Positions 28,143-38,470 of a DNA stretch of 64,000 nucleotides are shown one piece after another. The notes under the pieces are model-generated. The model did no database searches and was not told where the DNA came from. It saw only the letters and a list, made by a program, of their open reading frames with translations. Within the stretch, counting starts at the first letter, position 1. The number at the start of each line of letters is the position of its first letter. The translations under genes and the position numbers were made by a program. Source of the stretch: Methylogaea oryzae (GTDB taxonomy: Bacteria; Pseudomonadota; Gammaproteobacteria; Methylococcales; Methylococcaceae); the NCBI RefSeq assembly GCF_019669985.1, contig NZ_AP019782.1:2598001-2662000 (forward strand). The letters run 5' to 3'.

Positions 28143-29686
28143 CACACGTCGTCCACCTGGGGATGCTGGCGCTTGGCGGGCAGCAGCAAGCGGTTGGCGG
28201 CGTTGATATAGGCCTTGGCGGAAGCGATGACGATATCGGTATCAGCGCCCTGGCCGTTGACGATGCGGCCGGCCTTTTCCAGACGCACGGTCACTTCGCC
28301 CTGGGCGTCGGTGCCGCTGGTGATGCTGTTGACCGAATACAGCTGCAAGGTGGACTCGGTCTTCAGCACCGATTCGATGGCCTTGAAGCTGGCATCCACC
28401 GCCCCGCTTCCCTGGGCGACGCCCGCCGTTTCGACGCCGTCGATTTTAAGGGTGACGGAAGCCTGCGGTATCTCGCCGGTTTCGGAGCAAACCTTGAGGG
28501 CCACCAGCTTCACTTTCTCGTCTTCCGACTCCATGCTGGCTTCGGTAATGAGCGCCTGCAAATCCTCGTCGAAAATTTCGTGCTTCTTGTCGGCCAATTC
28601 CTTGAAGCGCTGGAAGGCCTGGTTCAAATCGGCTTCGGCGGCGAACTCCACGCCCAGCTCCATAATGCGCGTCTTGAAAGCGTTGCGGCCGGAGTGCTTA
28701 CCCAACACCATGCGGTTGGCGGTCCAGCCCACATCTTCGGCGCGCATGATTTCGTAGGTTTCGCGGTGCTTGAGCACGCCATCCTGGTGAATACCGGATT
28801 CGTGCGCAAAGGCGTTGGCGCCGACGATGGCCTTGTTGGGCTGCACCGGGAAACCGGTGATCGACGACACCAGCTTGGAGCAGGTGACGATCTCGCGGGT
28901 GTCGATGTCCGTATCGCAGGCGAACACGTCGCGCCGGGTACGCACCGCCATCACCACTTCTTCCAAGGCGGCGTTGCCGGCCCGCTCGCCCAGGCCGTTG
29001 ATGGTGCATTCCACCTGACGCGCGCCGTTGAGCACGGCGGACAGGGAATTGGCCACCGCCAAGCCCAAATCGTTATGGCAATGCACCGAAAAGATGGCTT
29101 TGTCCGAATTGGGGATGCGGTGGATGAGGTTTTTGATACGCTCGCCGAACTGGAACGGCATGGCGTAACCCACCGTGTCGGGAATATTCAGCGTGGTGGC
29201 GCCGGCGTCGATCACCGCTTCCAAAATCCGGCAGAGAAAATCCTCTTCCGAACGGCCGGCGTCTTCCGGGGAAAACTCCACGTCGTCCGTATACTGGCGC
29301 GCCCGCTTCACCGCCTTGACCGCGTATTCGATCACCTGATCCGGTTCCATGCGCAGCTTGAGCTGCATGTGGATGGGAGAGGTGGCGATGAAGGTGTGTA
29401 TGCGGCGGCGCTTGGCGTCCTTGAGGGCTTCGCCGGCCTGGTCGATATCGCGATCCAGAGCGCGGGCCAAGCCGCACACGGTGCTGTCCTTGATAGTGCG
29501 GGCCACCGCCTGCACCGCTTCGAAATCGCCGGGGCTGGCAGCGGGAAAGCCCGCCTCGATAATGTCCACCTTGAGACGCTCCAGCGCCTTGGCGATGCGC
29601 ACTTTCTCGTCGCGGGTCATGGATGCGCCGGGACTTTGCTCCCCATCGCGCAAGGTGGTGTCGAAAATGATTAATTTGTCGCTCAT
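28142..29686 (-). CDS. leuA: 2-isopropylmalate synthase
   Basis: Condenses acetyl-CoA with 2-oxoisovalerate in the first step of leucine synthesis. 514 residues. The N-terminal TIM barrel begins with [18 protein letters not shown], where Asp and Arg are catalytic; the metal His motif [12 protein letters not shown] is present. A C-terminal LeuA regulatory domain (about 390-505) would mediate feedback inhibition by leucine. Preceded by a Leu-rich leader ORF and a perfect palindrome. Last biosynthetic gene of the ilvBHC-pssA-leuA series; udg is coupled to its stop codon. Confidence 0.97.
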   Translation of the reverse strand: MSDKLIIFDTTLRDGEQSPGASMTRDEKVRIAKALERLKVDIIEAGFPAASPGDFEAVQAVARTIKDSTVCGLARALDRDIDQAGEALKDAKRRRIHTFIATSPIHMQLKLRMEPDQVIEYAVKAVKRARQYTDDVEFSPEDAGRSEEDFLCRILEAVIDAGATTLNIPDTVGYAMPFQFGERIKNLIHRIPNSDKAIFSVHCHNDLGLAVANSLSAVLNGARQVECTINGLGERAGNAALEEVVMAVRTRRDVFACDTDIDTREIVTCSKLVSSITGFPVQPNKAIVGANAFAHESGIHQDGVLKHRETYEIMRAEDVGWTANRMVLGKHSGRNAFKTRIMELGVEFAAEADLNQAFQRFKELADKKHEIFDEDLQALITEASMESEDEKVKLVALKVCSETGEIPQASVTLKIDGVETAGVAQGSGAVDASFKAIESVLKTESTLQLYSVNSITSGTDAQGEVTVRLEKAGRIVNGQGADTDIVIASAKAYINAANRLLLPAKRQHPQVDDV

Positions 29687-29703
29687 GGCTGTGCTCCGCT
29701 CAC

Positions 29704-29720
29704 GGCCAATCGGATTGGCC
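29704..29720. promoter_or_regulatory. Perfect palindrome just before leuA
   Basis: GGCCAATC-G-GATTGGCC is a perfect 8-bp inverted repeat with a one-base centre, 17 bp upstream of the leuA ATG. It could be a protein-binding site, or an RNA hairpin placed to affect leuA translation. It has no T run, so it is not a terminator. Confidence 0.45.
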
Positions 29721-29777
29721 TGGGCAAGGGTCTTGCAGAATTGGTTTTTTTATAAAGTGGAATGCGCTGTTTGCCCC

Positions 29778-29885
29778 TCAGGGCAGCAGGCACAGCAGCA
29801 GCGGCAGCAAACGGCGGGCATACGACGTCGCGGGAGCGAAAGTCCCGAACATCGTCGATTGGCGGTAAACGCGAACGTTAGCCAT
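29778..29885 (-). CDS. Putative leucine-rich leader peptide upstream of leuA
   Basis: A 35-codon ORF (ATG 29885 to TGA 29778) ending in RRLLPLLLCLLP: seven of the last ten codons are Leu (TTG or CTG). It lies 91 bp upstream of leuA on the same strand, the place and composition expected of a leuL-type attenuation leader, where slow translation of Leu codons under leucine starvation would favour leuA expression. There is no strong ribosome site before the ATG and I find no clear T-tailed attenuator hairpin after it, so the mechanism is unproven. Confidence 0.5.
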   Translation of the reverse strand: MANVRVYRQSTMFGTFAPATSYARRLLPLLLCLLP

Positions 29886-29945
29886 GGTAGCCCGTTGAAG
29901 TCCGTTTTTACTATATCACCGCCCGGCCGATGATGCCAAGCCGGC

Positions 29946-30692
29946 TCAACTCTTGCGCTCCTGCCGCCATTTACGCAGCATGGACAAGGTCAACGCCGGG
30001 CCGGACACGGCATAACCGAGGAAAATCAGGAACAGCATCAGGGACGGCTGGGCCAGCACCACGGCGAAGCCCAGCATCACCACGATGATGACCACGAACG
30101 GCACTTTGCCCTTCCAGTCCACTTCCTTGAAGCTGTAATAGCGCACATTGCTGACCATGAGCAAACCGGTCAGCACCGTCAGCACCAGGGACACCATGGA
30201 CACGGACGCGCCCTGGAAGTCGTATACCACCCCCACCCAGACATAACCGGCCAGCACCGCCGCCGCCGCCGGGCTGGGCAGGCCTTGGAAATAGCGCTTG
30301 TCCGCCGTGCCCAACTGGGTATTGAAGCGCGCCAGCCGCAAAGCCGCGCCGGCGCAGTGAACGAAAGCCGCCACCCACCCCAGCTTGCCCAAGGTGGACA
30401 AAGACCAAACGAACATCACCAACGCGGGCGCGGCGCCGAAGGACACCAGATCGGACATGCTGTCGTACTGGGCGCCGAATTCGCTCTGGGTGTTGGTGAG
30501 GCGAGCCACGCGTCCGTCCAGCCCGTCCAGCACCATGGCGGCGAAAATCGCGATGACGGCCAGTTCGAAGTGGCCGCTGATCGCCGCCGTGATGGCGTAG
30601 AAACCGGAAAACAGCGCGCCGGTGGTCATCAGGTTGGGCAGCAGGTAAATGCCGCTCCGCCGTCTGCGCTTCGATGAATTTGGTTCTTCCAT
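29946..30692 (-). CDS. pssA: CDP-diacylglycerol--serine O-phosphatidyltransferase
   Basis: Membrane enzyme that makes phosphatidylserine from CDP-diacylglycerol and serine. 248 residues with about six to eight hydrophobic helices. The CDP-alcohol phosphotransferase signature DG-x2-GR-x8-G-x3-D-x3-D is present from about residue 56 (DGLDGRVARL, then GAQYDSMSD). The N-terminus is basic (RRRR). It lies between ilvC and leuA, a placement common in proteobacteria, with 143 bp to ilvC. Confidence 0.94.
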   Translation of the reverse strand: MEEPNSSKRRRRSGIYLLPNLMTTGALFSGFYAITAAISGHFELAVIAIFAAMVLDGLDGRVARLTNTQSEFGAQYDSMSDLVSFGAAPALVMFVWSLSTLGKLGWVAAFVHCAGAALRLARFNTQLGTADKRYFQGLPSPAAAAVLAGYVWVGVVYDFQGASVSMVSLVLTVLTGLLMVSNVRYYSFKEVDWKGKVPFVVIIVVMLGFAVVLAQPSLMLFLIFLGYAVSGPALTLSMLRKWRQERKS

Positions 30693-30800
30693 AGCCCTGC
30701 TTCAGGTTGCCGAAAACGACCTTCCCTGGTGTTGCTCAACCGGGCATTCCCTTGCAGCAAACGGGCCGTCGAAAAACGGCGTTTTCCGCGGCCCGCAAAA

Positions 30801-30827
30801 ACAACGCTGCCCCGTCGGACGGGGCAG
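30801..30827 (-). terminator. Stem-loop with T run after ilvC
   Basis: An 8-bp GC-rich stem (30807-30814 with 30820-30827, loop TCGGA), then on the minus strand GTTGTTTTT. It starts 9 bp after the ilvC stop and may partly terminate the ilvBHC transcript before pssA. A second hairpin-like GGGCCG/CGGCCC pair follows at about 30764-30795. Confidence 0.6.
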
Positions 30828-30835
30828 GCTGGAGC

Positions 30836-31867
<1,032 letters not shown>

Positions 31868-31919
31868 TTAACTGGTGTGAAAATAAAACCGCTAGTCGGC
31901 GCCGCGATCCCGCGCCGTC

Positions 31920-32411
31920 TTACAAATAAAGCCCTTTGTCGCCGCGCAGGATGCCGGTGGCGCCGGAGCGCACCACTTCCAGGATGTTGGCGGTGTCTAC
32001 TGCTTGCAGAAAGGCGTCCAGCTTGCTCTTCTCGCCGGTCACCTCGATGACGTAAGTGCTGGCCGTCACGTCGAGAATATTGCCGCGAAAAATGTCCGCC
32101 AGGCGCTTCACCTCTTCCCGCGCCCCATCCTCCGCCCGCACCTTGACCATCATCAGCTCGCGCTCGATGTGGCTGGACTGGGAGATGTCGATCAGCCTGA
32201 CCACGTCGATCAGCTTGTTGAGCTGCTTGGTGATCTGCTCCACCACCTCGTCGCTGCCCAGGGTCACCAGGGTCATGCGCGACAAAGTGGAGTCCTCCGT
32301 AGGCGCCACGGTCAACGATTCGATGTTGTAACCGCGCGCGGAAAACAGTCCCGCCACCCGCGACAAAGCCCCGGACTCGTTTTCGATCAGAATGGAAATG
32401 ATGTGTCGCAT
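31920..32411 (-). CDS. ilvH: Acetolactate synthase small (regulatory) subunit
   Basis: Regulatory subunit that confers valine feedback on acetolactate synthase. 163 residues from ATG 32411, which lies 2 bp after the ilvB stop; an in-frame TTG two codons earlier overlaps ilvB and is less likely. An N-terminal ACT domain (MRHIISILIENESGALSRV) is followed by the small-subunit C-terminal domain (about 80-160). Confidence 0.95.
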   Translation of the reverse strand: MRHIISILIENESGALSRVAGLFSARGYNIESLTVAPTEDSTLSRMTLVTLGSDEVVEQITKQLNKLIDVVRLIDISQSSHIERELMMVKVRAEDGAREEVKRLADIFRGNILDVTASTYVIEVTGEKSKLDAFLQAVDTANILEVVRSGATGILRGDKGLYL

Positions 32412-32413
32412 GC

Positions 32414-34144
32414 TCAAGCCAGCTCGCTGTCCGTGGACGTACCGGGCGCCAGACGCATGTCGTGGTGGGCCTTGCCCGCCTCGATCATGGGATAGACGTT
32501 TTCCGTGGAATCGGTGATGAAGTCCATGAACACGGTTCTATCCTTCAACTTGAACGCCTCTTCCAGGGCCGGACGCACGTCGGCCGGCTTTTCGATGCGC
32601 ATGCCCACATGGCCGTAAGCTTCCACCAATTTGACGAAATCCGGAATGGTGTCCATGTAGGAATGGGAATAGCGGCTTTCGTAGATGAACTCCTGCCACT
32701 GCCGCACCATGCCCATGAAGCGGTTGTTGAGGTTGACGACTTTCACCGGCGTCATGTACTGCAAGGCAGTGCCCAGCTCCTGGATGCACATTTGGATGCT
32801 GGCCTCGCCGGTCACGCAAGCCACATCCAGCTCGGGAAACGCCAGCTTGGCGCCGATGGCCGCCGGCAGGCCGAAGCCCATGGTGCCCAGGCCGCCGGAA
32901 TTGAGCCAGCGACGCGGCTTGTCGAATTTGTAGTACTGCGCCGCCCACATCTGATGCTGGCCCACGTCGGAGCTGATGATGGCGTCGCCCCGGGTGACTT
33001 CCCACAACTGCTCGATAACGAACTGGGGCTTGATCAAAGCGCTGTTGCGGTCGTATTGCAAGCAGTCCACCGAACGCCAGTACTCCACTTGCCGCCACCA
33101 AGCCTTGAGGGCGACCTCGTCCGGCTTCTGGCCGGAAGACTTGAGCGCGTCCAGCAGGTCGCGCAACACCGGCGCCACCTCGCCGACGATGGGCACGTCC
33201 ACCTTCACCGTCTTGGAAATGGAAGCCGGGTCCACGTCGATGTGGATGATCTTGGAATTGGGACAGAACTCGGCCAACTTGCCGGTGACGCGGTCGTCGA
33301 AGCGGGCTCCCACAGCCAGCAGCACGTCGCACTCGTGCATGGCCATATTGGCCTCGTAAGTGCCGTGCATGCCCAACATGCCGACGAATTGCTTGTCGGT
33401 GGCGGGATAAGCGCCCAACCCCATCAGGGTGTTGGTGATCGGCGCGCCCAGCCAGCGGGTGATTTCGGTCAATTCGTCCGAGCCGTTGCCCAGCACCACG
33501 CCGCCGCCGCTGTAGATCATCGGCCGTTTGGCGGCCAGCAGCAGTTCCGCCGCGCGCTTGATCTGGCCCTTGTGGCCGTGGGCGTGGGGGCGGTACGAGC
33601 GCAGCGACACCTCGCGCGGATATTCGTAAGGGATCTTCACGCCGGGGTCGGTGACATCCTTGGGAATATCCACCAGCACCGGGCCGGGACGGCCGGTGGT
33701 GGCGATAAAGAAGGCTTTCTTGATGGTTTCCGCCAGCTTGCCGACGTCGTCCACCAGGAAGTTGTGCTTCACGCAGGGACGGGTGATGCCGACGATGTCG
33801 GCCTCCTGAAAAGCATCGCTGCCGATGACCGGGCGCGGCACCTGGCCGGTGATGACCACCAAGGGGATGGAATCCATGTAGGCGGTGGCGATACCGGTGA
33901 CCGTGTTGGTGGCGCCGGGACCGGAGGTTACCAGCACCACGCCGGGCTTGCCGGTGGCGCGGGCGTAACCGTCGGCGGCGTGGGTAGCCCCCTGCTCGTG
34001 GCGCGCCAGGATGTGTTTCACGTCGTCCTGCTTGAACAGGGCGTCGTAAATATGCAGCACCGATCCGCCGGGATAGCCGAAGATGAATTCGACGCCCTCG
34101 TCTTTCAGGCACTGGATGAGGATTTCCCCGCCGCTAAGCTCCAC
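32414..34144 (-). CDS. ilvB: Acetolactate synthase large (catalytic) subunit
   Basis: Thiamine-diphosphate enzyme that condenses pyruvate to acetolactate or acetohydroxybutyrate. 576 residues, GTG start at 34144 with AGG upstream. The catalytic Glu is in the N-terminal region (FGYPGGSVLHIYDAL, then RHEQGATHAADGYARATG, where the Glu activates the cofactor). The TDP-binding GDG-like motif appears as VTGEASIQM near residue 450, with Glu replacing the usual Asp; then NLNNRFMGMVRQWQ. First gene of ilvB-ilvH-ilvC. Confidence 0.96.
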   Translation of the reverse strand: MELSGGEILIQCLKDEGVEFIFGYPGGSVLHIYDALFKQDDVKHILARHEQGATHAADGYARATGKPGVVLVTSGPGATNTVTGIATAYMDSIPLVVITGQVPRPVIGSDAFQEADIVGITRPCVKHNFLVDDVGKLAETIKKAFFIATTGRPGPVLVDIPKDVTDPGVKIPYEYPREVSLRSYRPHAHGHKGQIKRAAELLLAAKRPMIYSGGGVVLGNGSDELTEITRWLGAPITNTLMGLGAYPATDKQFVGMLGMHGTYEANMAMHECDVLLAVGARFDDRVTGKLAEFCPNSKIIHIDVDPASISKTVKVDVPIVGEVAPVLRDLLDALKSSGQKPDEVALKAWWRQVEYWRSVDCLQYDRNSALIKPQFVIEQLWEVTRGDAIISSDVGQHQMWAAQYYKFDKPRRWLNSGGLGTMGFGLPAAIGAKLAFPELDVACVTGEASIQMCIQELGTALQYMTPVKVVNLNNRFMGMVRQWQEFIYESRYSHSYMDTIPDFVKLVEAYGHVGMRIEKPADVRPALEEAFKLKDRTVFMDFITDSTENVYPMIEAGKAHHDMRLAPGTSTDSELA

Positions 34145-34213
34145 GATTGCCTACCTTATTGCAGTGAACGCGCGCCCACCACTCCGTGTCAGCAACGCAA
34201 AAAAGAGCACGAT

Positions 34214-34243
34214 AAACTACCCGACCGACGCCTTGTCCGTCAA
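34214..34243 (-). promoter_or_regulatory. Weak candidate promoter for ilvB
   Basis: On the minus strand TTGACG (34238-34243) is followed after 18 bp by TAGTTT (34214-34219), about 70 bp before the ilvB start. The -35 fits well, the -10 poorly. Confidence 0.25.
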
Positions 34244-34380
34244 GGAACTTAAGGCCTGAAGGCGTTTGAGCGAGCCCTGCCGAAGGCCTTTCCAGACGAC
34301 CTGGCCGGCCAGGAACTCAGTCCCGAGCCAGGGCCATGCTCGGGCGGAAAACGCTAACGGCCAACCGAACGATGGTTCCC

Positions 34381-34441
34381 GTAGGAGGGGCTTTAGCCCC
34401 GATGGTTTGGCTGAGGACGCCAGGACCAAAGCCCCTCCTAC
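34381..34441. repeat. Inverted pair of REP-like units (BIME-like)
   Basis: The plus-strand unit begins with GTAG and contains the palindrome GGGGC-TTTA-GCCCC (34387-34400). An inverted copy ends at 34441 (CCAAAGCCCCTCCTAC read on plus). A GTAG head followed by a short hairpin is the hallmark of REP sequences, and two facing copies form a BIME. A related unit lies after the CRISPR array at 53266. Confidence 0.7.
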
Positions 34442-34494
34442 GAAGACCCCGCGGGCGACCCCCGACTGCCCGGGAATCGCCGCGCTCGTTCGGC

Positions 34495-35076
<582 letters not shown>

Positions 35077-35191
35077 GGGCTTATCCTTTTGATTGCGGTT
35101 GGAGAAAAGGGTCCGGCGACAATAACCTAGTCGCACCATAGGATATAGTCTATCACCATCGCCGCTGTACGGAAAAGGCGCCGGGCGGACA

Positions 35192-37459
35192 TCAAGGACG
35201 CCAATTCCAATAACGGCCGGCGCTGTCGCGATACTGCTCCAACGCCAATCCCTGGAACTGAAAATCCACCGTCAGGGCGCCGCCGACGCCGGTGATCGCC
35301 GTCGCCACCCCGAAGCGGCGATAACGCTCGGCCACCTCGCGGCTGGGAAATTTGAAGCGGTTGCGATAGCCGGCGGGAATCAGCGCGCGGCGCGGCGCAA
35401 CGGCGCGAACGAAGTCCTCGGTGGACGAGGTACGGCTGCCGTGGTGGGGCACTACCAACGCGTCGCTGGCCAATTGCGCGCCGTACGCCTCCACCAAGCG
35501 GGCTTCCGTTTCCCGTTCGATGTCGCCGGTCAGCAAAGCGCCGCCATGGGCGCCGCTGACTTTCAACACGCAGGAGCGATTGTTTTCGCTGCCGGACTCG
35601 TCCCAAGGCGACAACACGGCGAAATCCACGCCATCCCAGCGCCAACGCTGGCCGGCCCGGCAAGGAATCGGTCCATACCGCTCCAAGCGCTCGGGAACGC
35701 TGGTGTACAGCCGCGCCACCGGCAGGGCCTCCAACAGGTAATCCGCCCCGCCGATATGGTCGTTGTCGCCGTGACTGACCACCAGCGCATCGATGGCCGG
35801 GCCGACGGTGGCACGCAGGAACGGTTCCACCACCGAGCGCCCCGAATCCACGTCCGCGCCGAAACGCGGGCCGGCATCGTAGACCAGGGTATGGCTGGCG
35901 GTGCGCACCACCACCGCCAAGCCCTGCCCCACGTCCAAGGCCGTCAAGCGGAAACCGCCCTCCTCCGGCATCGGCGGCTGCCAAACGACGGCCGGCAACA
36001 CCAGCGGCACAGCCAGCCAACGGCCCGGCAAGCCGCGCGGCATTAAGCAAAGCACTGCCGCCAGCCCGGCCAGGGCCAAGCTCCAGCCGGGCGGCGCCGG
36101 CCGGCCCCAATCGACCCGGGGCCAGTCCGCCAACCACTGCAACGGCAGCCAACACCATTGCAGCAGCTGATCCGCCCCCTGCAACAGCCAGCCGGAGGAA
36201 TCGAGACCCAACTCCAAAGCCGCCGCGCCCGCCAAGGACAGCGGCACCGCCAAGGTGCCCATAACAGGAATGGCGATCAAATTCGCCAGGGGTGACACCC
36301 ACGGCGCCTGCTGAAAAAGCAAGACCAACAGGGGCGCCAAGCCCAGCCCGGTGGCCCAATTGGCCCGCAAAAACCCGCGCCAGCCGGCGGCGGGACGCAA
36401 CCGTCCGGCCACCGCCAACAGGATCAAAGCCACCGCTGCGAAAGACAGCCAAAAGCCCGGCGCCAGCACTGCGAAGGGGTCCAGCAACACCACCAGAAAC
36501 AGCGCGGAAGCGAAGACGTCGCTCAGCCGCACATGGCGCCGCCACGGCACGGCGCACAGCGCCACAGCCGCCATGACCAAGGCGCGGCGGGCGGGAATGG
36601 CGAAATCCGCCAGCGCCGTATATCCCAGCGCGGCGAGCAAGGCCGCCACCGCGCCCACCGACGGCGGCGACCAGCGCTGGAGGCCCAACCGCGCCGCCGC
36701 CTTGCTTACCAGCCAAAACACCAGCCCCGCCACCAAGCCGATGTGCGAACCGGAAATCGCCACCAAATGGGCCGTGCCGGTGGCCCGCAGCACCCGCCAT
36801 TGCGCCTGGCTAATCCCGCTCTCGTCTCCCATGACCAAGGCCCGCACCATGCCGGCGAAGGGTTTGCCGGACAGCACGGCATCGACGTTGTCCGCCAAGC
36901 GCTGCCGCCAAACCTGGAAATCGAACGCACCGCCCTCGGCCAAGCGCCGATTGTCCGGCGAAGGCCGCACATACCCCGTGGCGCCGACGCCCTGGGCGAA
37001 CAGCCAGCGCTCGTAGTCGAAACCGCCGGGGTTGAACGTGCCGCGGGGCCGCTTCAGCCGCAGCGTTAAACGCCAGGTTTCGCCGGCCTTGGGCAGAGGA
37101 TGCTGGTCGTACCAACTCAGCCGCAAGCGGCCCGGCAAGCCGGCCGCGGGCTCGGGGGAAAAATCGAAACGCCAGCCGTGGGCAAAGCGTTCCGGCAAAT
37201 CGGCGATCACGCCGACGACGGCAAGATCCTCGCCTTCCAGGCGATCCGGCAAACGCTCTTGCAAACGCCACGCGGCGAAACTCAGCGCCCAGGCCATCCC
37301 CAGAACCAGCGCCGCCGCCACGACCCGGCGCCGGCCAGCCAACAGCGCAAAGGCCAGCCAAGCCGACACGATCCACGGCCAACCGGGCAAAGCGGCCCAT
37401 TGCTGCGGCAACGACACCCCGGCCACAAAAGCCAGCGCGGGCCAAATCCGGTTATGCAT
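35192..37459 (-). CDS. comEC: DNA internalization-related competence protein ComEC/Rec2
   Basis: Inner-membrane channel for uptake of single-stranded DNA in natural transformation. 755 residues from ATG 37459 with AGGAG five bases before. An N-terminal hydrophobic region and OB-like part (about 1-200) precede a competence domain of many helices (about 200-480) and a C-terminal metallo-beta-lactamase-like domain (about 490-750) with [17 protein letters not shown]. Other competence genes are not in the window, so natural competence is only suggested. Confidence 0.92.
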   Translation of the reverse strand: MHNRIWPALAFVAGVSLPQQWAALPGWPWIVSAWLAFALLAGRRRVVAAALVLGMAWALSFAAWRLQERLPDRLEGEDLAVVGVIADLPERFAHGWRFDFSPEPAAGLPGRLRLSWYDQHPLPKAGETWRLTLRLKRPRGTFNPGGFDYERWLFAQGVGATGYVRPSPDNRRLAEGGAFDFQVWRQRLADNVDAVLSGKPFAGMVRALVMGDESGISQAQWRVLRATGTAHLVAISGSHIGLVAGLVFWLVSKAAARLGLQRWSPPSVGAVAALLAALGYTALADFAIPARRALVMAAVALCAVPWRRHVRLSDVFASALFLVVLLDPFAVLAPGFWLSFAAVALILLAVAGRLRPAAGWRGFLRANWATGLGLAPLLVLLFQQAPWVSPLANLIAIPVMGTLAVPLSLAGAAALELGLDSSGWLLQGADQLLQWCWLPLQWLADWPRVDWGRPAPPGWSLALAGLAAVLCLMPRGLPGRWLAVPLVLPAVVWQPPMPEEGGFRLTALDVGQGLAVVVRTASHTLVYDAGPRFGADVDSGRSVVEPFLRATVGPAIDALVVSHGDNDHIGGADYLLEALPVARLYTSVPERLERYGPIPCRAGQRWRWDGVDFAVLSPWDESGSENNRSCVLKVSGAHGGALLTGDIERETEARLVEAYGAQLASDALVVPHHGSRTSSTEDFVRAVAPRRALIPAGYRNRFKFPSREVAERYRRFGVATAITGVGGALTVDFQFQGLALEQYRDSAGRYWNWRP

Positions 37460-37561
37460 GCGGACTCCTTTCCAGGGGGCTTTATCCTTTGAAGGCAACC
37501 CATTCAGTTTAGAATGGCCGCGACCCTAGCCGCCAACAACAACAAGCACCGGGAGCCCGCC

Positions 37562-38311
37562 ATGCCGAAAAGACTCTTCCAGCGCTACATGCCGGACCCC
37601 GACAAAATCCGCAAAATCGAAGGCCTGCAATTTCTCGGCGACCGCCTGCACAGCCCCAACCTGTGGCACATCAACCGCCGCTCGGTGGCGAATGCTTTTG
37701 CCTGCGGCCTGTTCGCCATGTACACGCCGCCCCTGCCCTGGCAAATGGCCATCGCCGCCGTCCTGGCCGTGTTCTTCAGCGCCAATCTGCCGATTGCCGT
37801 ATCCCTGGTTTGGATCACCAATCCCGTCACCTGGATCCCCATGTACTACTTCGCCTACCGGGTCGGCGCCCTGCTGCTGGGACGGGACACGTTCGCCTTC
37901 TCCGCCTTTTCCCAGGTGTTCAGCCTGGAAACCGCCTGGGAACTGGGCGCGCCGTTCCTATTGGGTTGCCTGATCCTCATGGTGCTGGGCGCCGCAGCCG
38001 GTTACTTCGGCGTCCATGCCCTCTGGCGCCGGCACGTGCAACGCGCCTGGGACGAACGCAAACTGCGCCGCCAGGGCATCGTCGTGGAACACAAGCCGCT
38101 GATTCCGGGATCGGACAAAGCCGTCGCTTTGCTGTCGCAGGCCTGGGTCCGTGTAGAGCCCCACGCCAAGGCGCTGTGGAAAGTATCGGCCGAGGCTGCC
38201 GTCCAAGCCTGGGCATCGCCGCCGGCCGAACGAATCCGCACACTGCTGCAGGAACAATGGAAGATTCTCCAAACGAAAGCCCAGGCTTACCTGAACAAAC
38301 TTACCTCCTGA
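37562..38311 (+). CDS. DUF2062 membrane protein
   Basis: 249 residues from ATG 37562 (GGGAG upstream). A basic N-terminus (MPKRLFQRYMPDP) is followed by a DUF2062 domain: RRSVANAFACGLFAMYTPPLPWQM, split as RRSVANAFACGLF and AMYTPPLPWQM, then helices to about residue 160 including ITNPVTWIPMYYFAYRVG. The C-terminal 90 residues are soluble and amphipathic. DUF2062 proteins are widespread and of unknown function, often near lipid or envelope genes. It is divergent from comEC and precedes the cas genes by 159 bp. Confidence 0.85.
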   Translation: MPKRLFQRYMPDPDKIRKIEGLQFLGDRLHSPNLWHINRRSVANAFACGLFAMYTPPLPWQMAIAAVLAVFFSANLPIAVSLVWITNPVTWIPMYYFAYRVGALLLGRDTFAFSAFSQVFSLETAWELGAPFLLGCLILMVLGAAAGYFGVHALWRRHVQRAWDERKLRRQGIVVEHKPLIPGSDKAVALLSQAWVRVEPHAKALWKVSAEAAVQAWASPPAERIRTLLQEQWKILQTKAQAYLNKLTS

Positions 38312-38470
38312 ATACTGCGCGCAACCAAGCAGAAGCGGAGAGCCGATGCTAAATTCAATACGCCGCAGCAATAGGGCAGCGGCATTGGCCCAGTGCCTGC
38401 CGGTTTCGGTCAGGCACCAGGCTGCAACCACCGCCTAGGACAGCCGCCCGACACAGGCAAGGAGCCACGC

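Larger units (their letters stand above)
34145..34494. other. Intergenic region between ilvB and sodB
   Basis: This 350-bp stretch has no credible gene: open frames here lack ribosome sites and family features. It holds the candidate ilvB promoter, the inverted pair of REP-like units and otherwise unassigned GC-rich sequence. Confidence 0.6.

Noticed and set aside
29704-29780. A classical T-tailed attenuator between the leader ORF and leuA
   Set aside because: The hairpins found have no T run on the minus strand; only an A run follows (29744-29752).
34217-34429. Small minus-strand ORF between ilvB and sodB
   Set aside because: It spans the REP pair, lacks a ribosome site and has no recognisable features.
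38393-38417. GTGCCTG/CAGGCAC hairpin before cas3 as a terminator
   Set aside because: No T run follows; its role, if any, is unknown.
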